Made by a program: the position numbers and the translations under genes. The notes below the pieces were generated by a model. It did no database searches, was not told the origin of the DNA, and saw only the letters and a list, made by a program, of their open reading frames with translations. A DNA stretch of 64,000 bases from Maribacter algarum (ex Zhang et al. 2020) (lineage in GTDB: Bacteria > Bacteroidota > Bacteroidia > Flavobacteriales > Flavobacteriaceae), in contig NZ_VATY01000005.1 in the NCBI RefSeq assembly GCF_005885635.1, forward strand, positions 248,001 through 312,000, given 5' to 3'. Shown piece after piece: positions 1 to 8,616 of this stretch; positions within the stretch are counted from its first letter, which is position 1, and every line of letters starts with the position of its first letter.

Positions 1-2
1 GA

Positions 3-242
3 ATTATTTTGAACCAATGGTTCTTGATCGGCATGACCATTTTAAGTGCCTACCTATTGAACTCCAGAATGGAACTATTTGCCTTAAAGTTTAAGAACTG
101 GAGTTTTCAAGATAATGCCTTGCGCTATATTTTTATCATTATTAGCCTCGTTCTGCTGGTTACTATGAAGTTTTTGGCAGTTCCTGTGATAATTGCTTTT
201 TATATTTTCAGTTCACTTTTAAGCAAGATTTCGGCAAAATGA
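3..242 (+). CDS. pssA: CDP-diacylglycerol-serine O-phosphatidyltransferase, C-terminal part (partial)
   Basis: This is the last 79 residues of a membrane protein whose reading frame is open to the left edge, so the 5' end lies outside the window. It shows two hydrophobic segments separated by a short basic loop, with the pattern L-K-F-K-N-W-S-F followed by an RYI-rich helix. That pattern is typical of the C-terminus of flavobacterial PssA, an inner-membrane enzyme making phosphatidylserine, the precursor of phosphatidylethanolamine. The catalytic CDP-alcohol phosphotransferase motif would be upstream and cannot be checked. The TTG at 9 is internal, not a start. The stop overlaps the next gene's start as ATGA, suggesting translational coupling. 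The call rests on family resemblance of the tail only. Confidence 0.68.
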   Translation: MILNQWFLIGMTILSAYLLNSRMELFALKFKNWSFQDNALRYIFIIISLVLLVTMKFLAVPVIIAFYIFSSLLSKISAK

Positions 243-769
243 ATGTAACAGAACTTTTAATCGAGCAAACCAAAGATGCCCATCTTTGGACGAACAAACT
301 AATCGATTCCATTCCTATGGAAAATTGGAATGAAACTCCAGATACCTTAGCATCAAATATCAGTTGGCAAGTGGGGCATTTGGTAATTAGCGAATACTAT
401 CATGCAATTTTAGTGGTTTCTGGATTTGACGAGGAAATCATGCAAAAAATCGATTTGAAAACACACAACCAAATGTATGGTTATGAAAGCGTTCCCAAGG
501 AGTTGATTGGAAAGTGCGAACCTAAGCTTTTAAGGGAACAATTGCACTTTATGCAGCATAAGGTCATCCAAAATGTTTCTATGCTAACAATGGAAGATTT
601 AGAAAGCAGAGTGGAACAACCCATCAAACAAGAACATCCTGTAGCGAAGATAAAATTAGATGCAGTGTCATGGAATATCAAACATACCATGTGGCATTGC
701 GGGCAGATTGCATCTATAAAAAGACTGATTCACGGAGGATTTGATTTTGGTTTGCCAAAAAGAAGATGA
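239..769 (+). CDS. DinB family protein
   Basis: The protein has 176 residues and no signal peptide, so it is cytoplasmic. It has the DinB/YfiT four-helix-bundle pattern: an early GHL motif (His47) and, near the C-terminus, an HTMWHCGQ segment supplying His149 and His153. These three histidines form the usual metal-binding triad. Members of this fold include thiol transferases (bacillithiol or mycothiol dependent) and many proteins of unknown function. Bacteroidota often encode several, so the substrate here is not known. It overlaps the preceding gene by four bases (ATGA), so it is probably made from the same mRNA. Confidence 0.85.
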   Translation: MNVTELLIEQTKDAHLWTNKLIDSIPMENWNETPDTLASNISWQVGHLVISEYYHAILVVSGFDEEIMQKIDLKTHNQMYGYESVPKELIGKCEPKLLREQLHFMQHKVIQNVSMLTMEDLESRVEQPIKQEHPVAKIKLDAVSWNIKHTMWHCGQIASIKRLIHGGFDFGLPKRR

Positions 770-796
770 TAGATAATTTTAGTATTAACACTAATT

Positions 797-1048
797 ATGA
801 GAACCATGAGTATAAGAAAATCGATTTTTATCACCATTATCGCATTGGGTCTTTTAAGTGCCTGCGGTGAGCAAAAACCCAAAGAGGTGAAAATTGACTC
901 TGCCGAAGTTGAGAAGCGAGCAGCTGAACTGAAAGCAAAAGCTGCCCAGGAGGAAGCTGAACTAAGAGCAGCCAAAGAAAGAGTTGAAGACAGCTTAAGA
1001 AAGTTGGATAGCCTTCAACAGGTCAAAGAACACGGACACGCTCATTAG
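797..1048 (+). CDS. small coiled-coil lipoprotein with His-rich tail
   Basis: This 83-residue protein has a lipoprotein signal peptide (hydrophobic stretch ending LLSAC, with Cys at about residue 23). It is followed by a highly charged Ala/Glu/Lys-rich helix predicted to be a coiled coil, and ends in HGHAH. It is likely anchored in a membrane facing the periplasm. The His-rich end and the next gene, a HupE-type transporter, suggest metal binding, which is inference. An in-frame ATG four codons downstream (809) is an equally good start. It is in an operon-like run with the next two genes (gaps of 12 and 9 bases). No named family is recognised. Confidence 0.7.
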   Translation: MRTMSIRKSIFITIIALGLLSACGEQKPKEVKIDSAEVEKRAAELKAKAAQEEAELRAAKERVEDSLRKLDSLQQVKEHGHAH

Positions 1049-1060
1049 AAATACCCACAA

Positions 1061-1741
1061 ATGTTCAAGAAAATAATCGTCCTTCTCGCTTTATGTTTTG
1101 TGTCGGTAACGGCCTATGCACATGGGGTCGATGATGAGACACAATCCTTTTTGCTAACGAACAAGGGTATAGCCTTTGGTCCCTTTTTGTATATAGGAGC
1201 GAAACATATGCTTACAGGCTATGATCACTTGCTTTTTTTAGTTGGGGTTATTTTCTTTTTATATCGCACACGCGAAATTCTGTTGTATATCAGTTTTTTC
1301 ACTATTGGACATAGTCTGACCCTATTACTTGGGGTCATGGCTGATATCAATGTGAATGCCTATCTCATTGATGCCATTATCGCCTTGTCAATAGTGTACA
1401 AAGGATTTGATAATTTGGGTGGATTCAAGCAGTTTTTTGGCAGGCAACCCAATACGAAAGTTGCTGTTTTGGTCTTCGGACTTTTTCACGGTTTCGGACT
1501 TGCCACAAAACTACAGGAGTTTGAGTTTGATAAAGAAGGACTTTTTGTCAATTTATTAGGATTCAACCTTGGTGTTGAGATTGGACAATTCTTAGCACTA
1601 GGCTTTGTTTTATTGGTGCTTGGCGTTTGGAGAAGGTATAGTAGTTATATCAAATTCTCTAATGTTACCAACATTGCATTAATGGCAGCAGGATTCCTAC
1701 TACTCGGATTTCAGTTGGCAGGATACTTTACGACTTCTTAA
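1061..1741 (+). CDS. HupE/UreJ family membrane protein
   Basis: The protein has 226 residues: a signal peptide (cleavage after A-Y-A, about residue 20), then a mature protein beginning with His and six or so membrane helices. Family hallmarks are HMLTGYDHLLF (His49, Asp55, His56), GHSLTLLLG (His84) and LFHGFGLA (His143), buried His/Asp residues thought to bind Ni, Co or another divalent metal. HupE/UreJ_2 proteins are secondary metal permeases. The specific metal cannot be told, because there is no urease or hydrogenase gene near. The neighbouring His-tailed lipoprotein and single-span protein may be accessory subunits. Confidence 0.82.
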   Translation: MFKKIIVLLALCFVSVTAYAHGVDDETQSFLLTNKGIAFGPFLYIGAKHMLTGYDHLLFLVGVIFFLYRTREILLYISFFTIGHSLTLLLGVMADINVNAYLIDAIIALSIVYKGFDNLGGFKQFFGRQPNTKVAVLVFGLFHGFGLATKLQEFEFDKEGLFVNLLGFNLGVEIGQFLALGFVLLVLGVWRRYSSYIKFSNVTNIALMAAGFLLLGFQLAGYFTTS

Positions 1742-1750
1742 TTTTTGAAT

Positions 1751-2419
1751 ATGGAAACTACGAATCAACCCTCCTTAAGTAAAAAACAACTGATAAAATC
1801 GGTAATAATAGCTGCAATAATTGGCGCCGTAGTCTTAGTAGTAGCCGTCTTACCTGCGGAGTATGGAAGGGATTTAACTGGATTAGGCAAAGTTTTTGGT
1901 TTTGATAAACTGTATGTTGGTCAGTCGGAAGAAGAAAATATTGATGGTACGCTTCAAGTAGTTCCTAAAAATGTGAAAAGATTGAAATTGGAAAAACTAG
2001 GCTCTGGGCCAGATGTAGTAAAGCCTTCTGAAGCACAAAGCCCACCTCCAGAAAAACAGTTAGAAATCAGATCAGATGCCATAACGATAGTCGTTCCTTC
2101 TGGTAAGGGATTGGAGTATAAATTTAAAGCATTGAAACTAGGAAGTGTTAAATATGATTGGAGTACCAGTAAGAATGACATTGTTTATATTGATTTTCAC
2201 GGAGAAGTCCATGAGGAAAACCCTCCTGAACAAGTCTTTTTTGAAAGCTATACTCTAGCCCACTCTAACAATATGGCCGGTACATTTACCGCACCCTTTG
2301 ATGGAAAACATGGTTGGTATTTCAGAAATAGAAATGTTTTTGATGTTACAATCACTTTGAATTTGGAAGGGCAATATGAATTGCTCGCTGAGTACGAGAA
2401 AGTAGGTCAAACAAATTAA
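1751..2419 (+). CDS. single-span membrane-anchored protein of unknown function
   Basis: The protein has 222 residues with a short cytoplasmic head, one membrane helix (about residues 17-38) and a long extracytoplasmic domain rich in beta-type segments. The start is taken at ATG 1751; a TTG two codons earlier is less likely. It lies nine bases after the HupE gene, so it is presumably co-transcribed. Its C-terminal half contains a region that could be a cupredoxin- or jelly-roll-like fold, but no catalytic motif is visible. Its stop overlaps the stop of the convergent lptB gene by three bases, leaving no room for a terminator between them. A role next to a metal permease is inferred from position only. 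Confidence 0.65.
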   Translation: METTNQPSLSKKQLIKSVIIAAIIGAVVLVVAVLPAEYGRDLTGLGKVFGFDKLYVGQSEEENIDGTLQVVPKNVKRLKLEKLGSGPDVVKPSEAQSPPPEKQLEIRSDAITIVVPSGKGLEYKFKALKLGSVKYDWSTSKNDIVYIDFHGEVHEENPPEQVFFESYTLAHSNNMAGTFTAPFDGKHGWYFRNRNVFDVTITLNLEGQYELLAEYEKVGQTN

Positions 2420-3156
2420 AAATCTAGTTTCTTCTTTCTGAGCTCAAAGTTTTGCCCCAAGTAGACTTTACGAACCATTTCGTCAGCTGCCAAATCTTCT
2501 GGATGTCCTGATTTTAGAATCCCTCCTTCGAACATCAAATACGAACGTTCTGTAATGGCTAAGGTTTCTTGTACGTTGTGGTCGGTGATTAGAATACCGA
2601 TGTTTTTATCTTTTAATTGTGCCACTATACGCTGAATGTCTTCAACTGCGACGGGGTCGACTCCCGCAAAAGGTTCATCCAACAAAATAAACTTGGGGTC
2701 GGTGGCCAGTGCGCGTGCAATTTCTGTACGTCTGCGTTCTCCACCTGATAACAAATCACCCCGGTTTTTACGGATGTGACCGAGACTGAATTCCTCAATC
2801 AAGGACTCCATTTTCATTTCTTGCTCCTTCTTGCTCAAGTTCGTCAATTGAAGAACACTTAAAATATTTTTCTCGATGCTCAATTTGCGAAAAACAGAAG
2901 CTTCTTGAGCCAAATAACCAATGCCATTTTGTGCACGTTTGTACATGGGAAAATTGGTGATTTCCATATTATCAAGGAATATCTTTCCACCATTGGGCTT
3001 CACAAGCCCTACTATCATGTAGAACGAAGTAGTCTTTCCTGCACCGTTAGGACCCAGTAAGCCAACAATTTCACCCTGGTTAACTTCCAAGGAAATACCT
3101 TTTACCACTTTACGGCCGCGATAGGCCTTCATGATGTTTTCTGCTCTGAGCTTCAT
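2416..3156 (-). CDS. lptB: LPS export ABC transporter ATP-binding protein LptB
   Basis: This 246-residue ABC ATPase powers extraction of lipopolysaccharide from the inner membrane with LptF/LptG. Motifs in order are Walker [10 protein letters not shown] (35-43), Q-loop Gln84 in [12 protein letters not shown], signature LSGGE (136-140), Walker B FILLDEP (Asp160, Glu161) and H-loop His193. The [13 protein letters not shown] segment and the [11 protein letters not shown] segment are characteristic of LptB and separate it from generic ABC ATPases. It is the last gene of the kdsD-tatC-lptB run. Its stop overlaps the stop of the convergent upstream gene. Confidence 0.95.
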   Translation of the reverse strand: MKLRAENIMKAYRGRKVVKGISLEVNQGEIVGLLGPNGAGKTTSFYMIVGLVKPNGGKIFLDNMEITNFPMYKRAQNGIGYLAQEASVFRKLSIEKNILSVLQLTNLSKKEQEMKMESLIEEFSLGHIRKNRGDLLSGGERRRTEIARALATDPKFILLDEPFAGVDPVAVEDIQRIVAQLKDKNIGILITDHNVQETLAITERSYLMFEGGILKSGHPEDLAADEMVRKVYLGQNFELRKKKLDF

Positions 3157-3208
3157 TCTTTCAAATCTAAAACATATAATTCCCGTTGTCGGAATAATGC
3201 CCTATTAT

Positions 3209-4063
3209 TTAACTTTTTTTGGCACGTTTGGCGGCTAGTTTCGCTTCTTTTTTTGCTTCACTCTTTAATACTCTCTTGGAAATATAAATACTGATTTGAT
3301 ACAAAACTAATATTGGTAAGGCAACCAAAATTTGACTGACGACATCAGGTGGAGTTACAACAGCGGCAAGAATTAAAACAACTACCAAAGAAATCTTTCG
3401 GTATTTTTTTAAGATTTCAGGAGTAACTAAACCTACTTTTGTTAAGAAATAAACAATTATTGGGAGCTCAAATATTAAACCGCAGGCAATCACCGAAGTT
3501 CTAACAGTACCTATGAAAGATGCTAAATCGATATTATTTGTTACTTGATTACTTACAGTAAATGTTCCAAGAAAATTAATCGAAAGAGGGGCTACTAAAT
3601 AATAACCGAACAAAGCGCCGCTGAAAAACAATAATGAGGCCGAAAATATAAAACCCCTAGAATGCTTTCTTTCATTAGTATGAAGACCGGGACTAATAAA
3701 TTTCCACATCTCATATAGAATATATGGAAACCCTAAAATGAACCCAGCCCAAATTGCGGTCCATACGTAGGCAGAAAATTGCCCCGACATTTCGCGACTT
3801 TGAATAATGAATGGCAACTCATCAGCACAGAAATTGGATTCAATATTAAGGAAAGTTCCAACTTTACAAAAGAACCTGTATGTGGGGAAATCCATATTTT
3901 TTGGCCCGAACAGTACGGTATCGAAGATAAATTCTCGCATTAAAAGTGCAATACTTGCGATGATAACTACAGCTAGAACAGAACGTATCAAGTGCCATCT
4001 TAATTCTTCAAGATGGTCTAAAAACGACATTTCATCTGGGGATTTGGGTGCTGCTTTTGCCAT
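3209..4063 (-). CDS. tatC: Sec-independent protein translocase subunit TatC
   Basis: The 284-residue polytopic inner-membrane protein has six predicted spans. The N-terminal cytoplasmic motif FLDHLEELRWHLI is the TatC signature that binds twin-arginine signal peptides. The C-terminal cytoplasmic tail is Lys/Ala-rich. The periplasmic loop between the first two spans is longer than in E. coli TatC and contains two Cys residues, a difference often seen in Bacteroidota. No tatA lies in this window. The gene sits between kdsD (14 bp) and lptB (52 bp) on the same strand, so it probably shares their mRNA. Confidence 0.95.
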   Translation of the reverse strand: MAKAAPKSPDEMSFLDHLEELRWHLIRSVLAVVIIASIALLMREFIFDTVLFGPKNMDFPTYRFFCKVGTFLNIESNFCADELPFIIQSREMSGQFSAYVWTAIWAGFILGFPYILYEMWKFISPGLHTNERKHSRGFIFSASLLFFSGALFGYYLVAPLSINFLGTFTVSNQVTNNIDLASFIGTVRTSVIACGLIFELPIIVYFLTKVGLVTPEILKKYRKISLVVVLILAAVVTPPDVVSQILVALPILVLYQISIYISKRVLKSEAKKEAKLAAKRAKKS

Positions 4064-4076
4064 TGCTTGAAGTAGA

Positions 4077-5042
4077 TTATATAATGCCTTCTTTGATTAG
4101 ATTATGCAAATGTACAATACCCTCGTAATTTTCACCGTTGACGGCTAATAATTGTGAGATGCCTTTCTTTTGCATCAGTTCAAGTGCTTTTATGGCAAGA
4201 ACTTCGGTTTCAATAGTTTTTGGATGAAGACTCATAATGTCTCTAGCGGTTAATCCGTTGATGCTGTCATACTTATTCAACATTCTCCGAATGTCCCCAT
4301 CGGTGACTACACCGATAATCTTATCATTCTCGATTACAGCGGTAACACCGAGCATTTTTTCAGAAATCTCAACAATTACTTTCTTGATGTCCGTATCCGG
4401 ACTTACTCGGGGTTTTTCGTTATTAATCACAATATCCGCTACGCGGAGATATAAACGTTTACCTAGCGTACCTCCAGGGTGATACTTTGCAAAATCAGTG
4501 CTGCTAAAACCTTTTAATTCCAAAAGGCAAATAGCTAGTGCATCGCCCATTACCAATTGCGCAGTCGTACTAGTGGTAGGAGCCAAATTATTAGGGCAAG
4601 CTTCCTTCTCTATAAATGTATTTAGGATAAAATCTGATTGTTGAGCAAGGTGAGAATCTATATTTCCTGTCAATGCTATTAATATATTTTTTCCTCTTTT
4701 GATTAGGGGAACCAACATTTTTATTTCAGGAGTATTTCCACTTTTCGAAATGCAGATAACGACATCGTTTTCCTGAATTGTTCCCAAATCTCCGTGGATA
4801 GCATCTGCAGCATGCATAAAAATGGCGGGAGTGCCCGTGGAATTGAGTGTGGCGACTATTTTTGAAGCTATAATTGCACTTTTACCAATACCTGAAATTA
4901 CGACCCTGCCTTTTGAGGATATGATACAAGAAACGGCATTTGCAAAATCCTCGTTCAAAAAAGAGCTCAAATTGCGAATTGCCTCACTCTCGGTTTGTAT
5001 GGTTTTCTTTGCTAAATCAAGTATAGCTGTGGTGTCGTTCAA
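4077..5042 (-). CDS. kdsD: arabinose-5-phosphate isomerase (KdsD/KpsF/GutQ family)
   Basis: The protein has 321 residues: an N-terminal SIS sugar-isomerase domain (about 30-180, with GIGKSAIIASK and HGDLG motifs) followed by two CBS domains (about 205-321). It interconverts ribulose-5-phosphate and arabinose-5-phosphate, the first committed step to KDO for LPS inner core. Length and domain order match the family. Its position upstream of lptB links KDO synthesis with LPS transport. A good Bacteroidota promoter lies 56 bp upstream, and the gene is divergent from recQ. Confidence 0.92.
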   Translation of the reverse strand: MNDTTAILDLAKKTIQTESEAIRNLSSFLNEDFANAVSCIISSKGRVVISGIGKSAIIASKIVATLNSTGTPAIFMHAADAIHGDLGTIQENDVVICISKSGNTPEIKMLVPLIKRGKNILIALTGNIDSHLAQQSDFILNTFIEKEACPNNLAPTTSTTAQLVMGDALAICLLELKGFSSTDFAKYHPGGTLGKRLYLRVADIVINNEKPRVSPDTDIKKVIVEISEKMLGVTAVIENDKIIGVVTDGDIRRMLNKYDSINGLTARDIMSLHPKTIETEVLAIKALELMQKKGISQLLAVNGENYEGIVHLHNLIKEGII

Positions 5043-5097
5043 AGTATAAAGAAAATTATAAGTTGCTTTTGTAAAGAAAGTATTATATTTAAAACTA

Positions 5098-5126
5098 CAA
5101 ATTTACGTAAAGTTAAGTATATCAAA
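5098..5126 (-). promoter_or_regulatory. Bacteroidota-type promoter for kdsD-tatC-lptB
   Basis: Reading leftward, TTTG (complement of 5123-5126) is followed by a 17-bp spacer and a perfect TAAATTTG -7 box (complement of 5098-5105). This matches the TTTG-N17-19-TAnnTTTG consensus of the primary sigma factor. The transcript would start near 5090, giving a leader of about 50 nt. Confidence 0.68.
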
Positions 5127-5166
5127 ACCTTTTAGATAAAACTAAGTTAATTCTATAGAGTGGCGA

Positions 5167-5194
5167 TTTAAAAGCTTAGAAATCCGTATCTTAC
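5167..5194 (+). promoter_or_regulatory. possible recQ promoter
   Basis: TTT (5167-5169), a 17-bp spacer and TATCTTAC (5187-5194) resemble a degenerate -33/-7 pair 44 bp upstream of recQ. Both boxes depart from consensus, so this is weak evidence. Confidence 0.3.
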
Positions 5195-5237
5195 AGGAAC
5201 TACCGTATAGATATCTATCGATGATAATTCGTATTGA

Positions 5238-7448
5238 ATGAAAAATAAAGGTTTAGTTTTGAGTGAACTAGATTTACATGCTTCCTTAAAAAAACATTTC
5301 GGATTTTCCGAATTCAAGGGTCTTCAAGAACAAGTAGTTAAACACATAGTTCAAGGTAATAATACCTTCGTAATTATGCCGACGGGCGGTGGAAAATCGC
5401 TTTGTTATCAACTGCCTGCTTTGATGCAAGAAGGTACTGCAATCATAGTTTCCCCGCTTATTGCTTTGATGAAAAATCAAGTTGATGCTATTCGAGGTAT
5501 TTCCTCAGAGCATGGTATTGCCCATGTTTTAAACTCCAGTTTGAACAAAACTGAGATTAAACAAGTGAAGGAGGATATTACCAACGGAATCACAAAATTA
5601 CTATATGTAGCGCCTGAATCATTGACGAAGGCAGAATATGTGGACTTTTTGCAAGCACAAACCATATCATTTATGGCAGTTGACGAGGCACATTGTATTT
5701 CTGAATGGGGGCATGATTTTAGACCTGAGTATCGCAACTTGAAATCAATTGCCAATCGCTTAGGAGACAATATTCCAATTATTGGCTTGACAGCCACGGC
5801 TACTCCCAAGGTACAAGAGGATATAATAAAGAATTTAGGTATAACGGGTGCAAAAGTGTTCAAAGCCTCTTTCAACCGCCCAAACCTGTATTATGAAGTA
5901 CGAACTAAAACGGAAAATGTTGATAGTGATATTATCCGTTTTGTAAAGCAGAATTCAGGGAAATCGGGAATTATATATTGTTTGAGTAGAAAACGTGTCC
6001 AAGAACTTGCACAGGTTTTACAGGTGAATGGAGTAAGTGCAGTTCCTTATCACGCAGGATTTGATGCCAAGACCCGCTCGAAATATCAAGATATGTTCTT
6101 GATGGAGGATGTTGACGTGGTTGTAGCAACGATAGCCTTCGGAATGGGTATCGACAAGCCCGATGTGCGTTTTGTGATACATCATGATATTCCAAAGAGT
6201 ATAGAAAGTTATTATCAAGAGACTGGTAGGGCTGGAAGAGATGGGGGAGAAGGACATTGTTTAGCTTTCTATTCGTATAAGGATATTGAGAAGCTTGAGA
6301 AGTTTATGTCCGGTAAACCTGTTGCAGAACAAGAAATCGGAAATGCGCTATTACAGGAAGTAGTCGCTTACGCAGAAACCTCAATGTCACGTCGCAAATT
6401 CATGTTGCATTATTTCGGTGAGGAATTTGATGAGGTAAATGGGGAAGGTGCGGATATGGATGACAACACTCGAAATCCGAAAGAGAAGCACGAAGCTCAA
6501 GATGATGTTGTAAAGTTGTTAAAAGTGGTGCAAGGTACGGTCGAAAAATTCAAATCAAAGGAAATCGTACATGCACTGCGTGGAAAAACGAATGCGCTCA
6601 TTGCTTCACATAAAACCAATGAAAAGGAATTTTTTGGAATAGGTTCCGATAGAGATAAAAGCTACTGGATGGCCTTAATACGTCAGGTCTTGGTTGCGGG
6701 ACTCCTGAAAAAAGAAATCGAACAATATGGAATTTTGAGAATGACAGATCACGGAAGGGACTTTCTAAGTAAACCTGTTTCCTTTATGATGACTTCAGAC
6801 CATGTGTACACCAAGGAAGCAACAGATGCTATTGTTAGTGCTTCCAAAGGGGGAGTTGCGGATGAAAAACTATTGAAGCAACTGAAGGACCTGAGAAAGG
6901 CTCAGTCTAAAAAAATGGATGTTCCGCCTTATGTTGTATTTCAAGACCCTTCACTTGAAGATATGGCGATGAAGTATCCCATTTCGATGGAAGAGCTCCT
7001 AAATATTCATGGAGTAGGAGAGGGAAAAGCGAAGAAATACGGTAAGCCTTTTGTAGAGCTGATTAAAGGATATGTAGAAGAATATGATATTTTACGTCCT
7101 GATGATTTGGTGGTAAAGAGTACCGGTGCTAATTCTGCATTGAAGTTATATATCATTCAGAACGTAGATAGAAAGTTGCCTTTAAATGATATTGCTTCTG
7201 CCAAGGGACTTGAAATTCCTGAACTGATAAAAGCAATGGAACAGATTGTTTTTAGTGGTACAAAATTGAATTTAGGCTACTGGATAGATGAAATTCTCGA
7301 CGAAGACCAACAAGAAGAAATACACGAATATTTCTTAGAAGCCGAAACTGATAAGTTAGAAACTGCGATGGAAGAATTTGATGGCGATTATGAAGATGAA
7401 GAATTACGATTGTATCGACTAAAGTTTTTTAGTGAGGTTGCTAACTAA
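5238..7448 (+). CDS. recQ: ATP-dependent DNA helicase RecQ
   Basis: This 736-residue superfamily 2 helicase acts in recombination and replication-fork repair. Visible elements are Walker A PTGGGKS (48-54), DEAH box (149-152) with the RecQ-specific aromatic-rich loop after it, motif VI QETGRAGRDG (about 327-336), an RQC winged-helix region (about 360-520) and an HRDC-like region near 535-615. A further C-terminal helix-turn-helix-like region extends to an acidic tail. The four Cys that bind zinc in canonical RecQ are absent: Ser384 stands in the CRR position and residues 401-410 replace the CxxCDxC cluster. It ends at a strong palindromic terminator. Confidence 0.95.
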   Translation: MKNKGLVLSELDLHASLKKHFGFSEFKGLQEQVVKHIVQGNNTFVIMPTGGGKSLCYQLPALMQEGTAIIVSPLIALMKNQVDAIRGISSEHGIAHVLNSSLNKTEIKQVKEDITNGITKLLYVAPESLTKAEYVDFLQAQTISFMAVDEAHCISEWGHDFRPEYRNLKSIANRLGDNIPIIGLTATATPKVQEDIIKNLGITGAKVFKASFNRPNLYYEVRTKTENVDSDIIRFVKQNSGKSGIIYCLSRKRVQELAQVLQVNGVSAVPYHAGFDAKTRSKYQDMFLMEDVDVVVATIAFGMGIDKPDVRFVIHHDIPKSIESYYQETGRAGRDGGEGHCLAFYSYKDIEKLEKFMSGKPVAEQEIGNALLQEVVAYAETSMSRRKFMLHYFGEEFDEVNGEGADMDDNTRNPKEKHEAQDDVVKLLKVVQGTVEKFKSKEIVHALRGKTNALIASHKTNEKEFFGIGSDRDKSYWMALIRQVLVAGLLKKEIEQYGILRMTDHGRDFLSKPVSFMMTSDHVYTKEATDAIVSASKGGVADEKLLKQLKDLRKAQSKKMDVPPYVVFQDPSLEDMAMKYPISMEELLNIHGVGEGKAKKYGKPFVELIKGYVEEYDILRPDDLVVKSTGANSALKLYIIQNVDRKLPLNDIASAKGLEIPELIKAMEQIVFSGTKLNLGYWIDEILDEDQQEEIHEYFLEAETDKLETAMEEFDGDYEDEELRLYRLKFFSEVAN

Positions 7449-7466
7449 TAAGTATATACTTCAGAT

Positions 7467-7500
7467 AAAAAGCCCTGTCAATTGACAGGGCTTTTTTTTT
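7467..7500. terminator. bidirectional intrinsic terminator between recQ and the protease gene
   Basis: A perfect 22-bp palindrome (7471-7492, AGCCCTGTCAA and its complement) is flanked by A4 on the left and a run of T on the right. It can therefore terminate recQ rightward and plausibly the convergent protease gene leftward. Confidence 0.88.
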
Positions 7501-7514
7501 ATTCCATTTTTTGC

Positions 7515-8588
7515 TTAAGCTTCTTCCTTAGCCTCAATGGCCATTTCGCAACCATATTCATCCATAAAGAAGTTATCCAAGTCATCCGCTTTTAGCGCTA
7601 GGTTTTTCAGATCTTGCTTTATGGTTTCCGCATGATCGGTAAAAATGTCTGATAAATGCGCACGGTAAGATATGTAAATCTTGTTATCGCTAATGCCCAG
7701 AGAATAAGGGGAGACATGGTCCTGCAATAAGTACTCCGTCAATTCCTTCAAATTTTGCTTTGGAAGATTATTCATAGGCGACGTTGCTACCAAATAATCC
7801 CTTTTGAAAACAAAAATTCGCACTAGGGCACTTCCTTGGTGAAACTCCCAAAAATCCCTGCCCGCTCTTCCAAGAACTGGATTCATTCCCAATTCTGTCA
7901 AAGACTCCTCCACAAATTTTGCGAAGTGACTTTTTTCAAACTCCTCCCAAATGGATATATCCATATCATTTCCACAGTTGTTACAAAACTCTGTCTGTTC
8001 CTCAGTATAACCATCGCAAGAATTGCATTTTACTCTGTAAGCTTGATCTGAAAAAGAGAAATCATTAATCTCTTTTAGCAAATCTAAATGCTTAATACCG
8101 AAGCCAACATTATCTGCTTCTGTGAACTTCGAAGTGGTTACGCCAATTATGTTTCCTACTTCGTTCAACATTGGCCCTCCTGAGTTACCTGGGTTTACCG
8201 CGGCATCCGTTTGAATATAATGTCTCGGTCCCATGGGTTGACTTGTAGATGATATAATACCTTCAGTAACGGTATAAGGCATTCCAAATGGATATCCATG
8301 TATATAAGCCTTTTGAGTATTTGAAATACCTACATTTTCATCCAAAGTTATGGCCGTTTCTGTGTTTTCAAACCCTTCGATATGCAAGAAGGCCAAATCT
8401 ACTTCAGGGTTTACCATGACCACATCGGCTACGAAACGGTCTTTTTTGTAATCTTCTACAGCAACGGTTTTCGCTCCTGCTACTACATGATAGTTGGTGA
8501 TTACGTGATTTTTTCCAGCCACAACGAATCCGGTTCCGGTTCCTGAAGCAGTTATTATTTTAAATACTGATTTTCTAATATTTTCCAT
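7515..8588 (-). CDS. cytoplasmic trypsin-like serine protease with zinc ribbon and YbjN/T3S-chaperone-like domain
   Basis: The protein has 357 residues and no signal peptide. An HtrA-like trypsin fold (about 1-175) carries His34 (NYHVV), Asp64 (EVDLAFL) and Ser136 (NPGNSGGP), a complete catalytic triad. A zinc ribbon follows with CxxC at 188-191 and 202-205. Residues about 210-345 look like a YbjN/type III secretion chaperone-like domain. There is no PDZ domain, unlike DegP. It lies 28 bp downstream of a gene whose product also appears to contain a chaperone-like fold, so the two probably form a unit. Lack of an export signal suggests a cytoplasmic target. The biological substrate is unknown. 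Confidence 0.82.
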   Translation of the reverse strand: MENIRKSVFKIITASGTGTGFVVAGKNHVITNYHVVAGAKTVAVEDYKKDRFVADVVMVNPEVDLAFLHIEGFENTETAITLDENVGISNTQKAYIHGYPFGMPYTVTEGIISSTSQPMGPRHYIQTDAAVNPGNSGGPMLNEVGNIIGVTTSKFTEADNVGFGIKHLDLLKEINDFSFSDQAYRVKCNSCDGYTEEQTEFCNNCGNDMDISIWEEFEKSHFAKFVEESLTELGMNPVLGRAGRDFWEFHQGSALVRIFVFKRDYLVATSPMNNLPKQNLKELTEYLLQDHVSPYSLGISDNKIYISYRAHLSDIFTDHAETIKQDLKNLALKADDLDNFFMDEYGCEMAIEAKEEA

Positions 8589-8616
8589 GATGTTTTTTCT
8601 ACGTTGTTAATACTGA

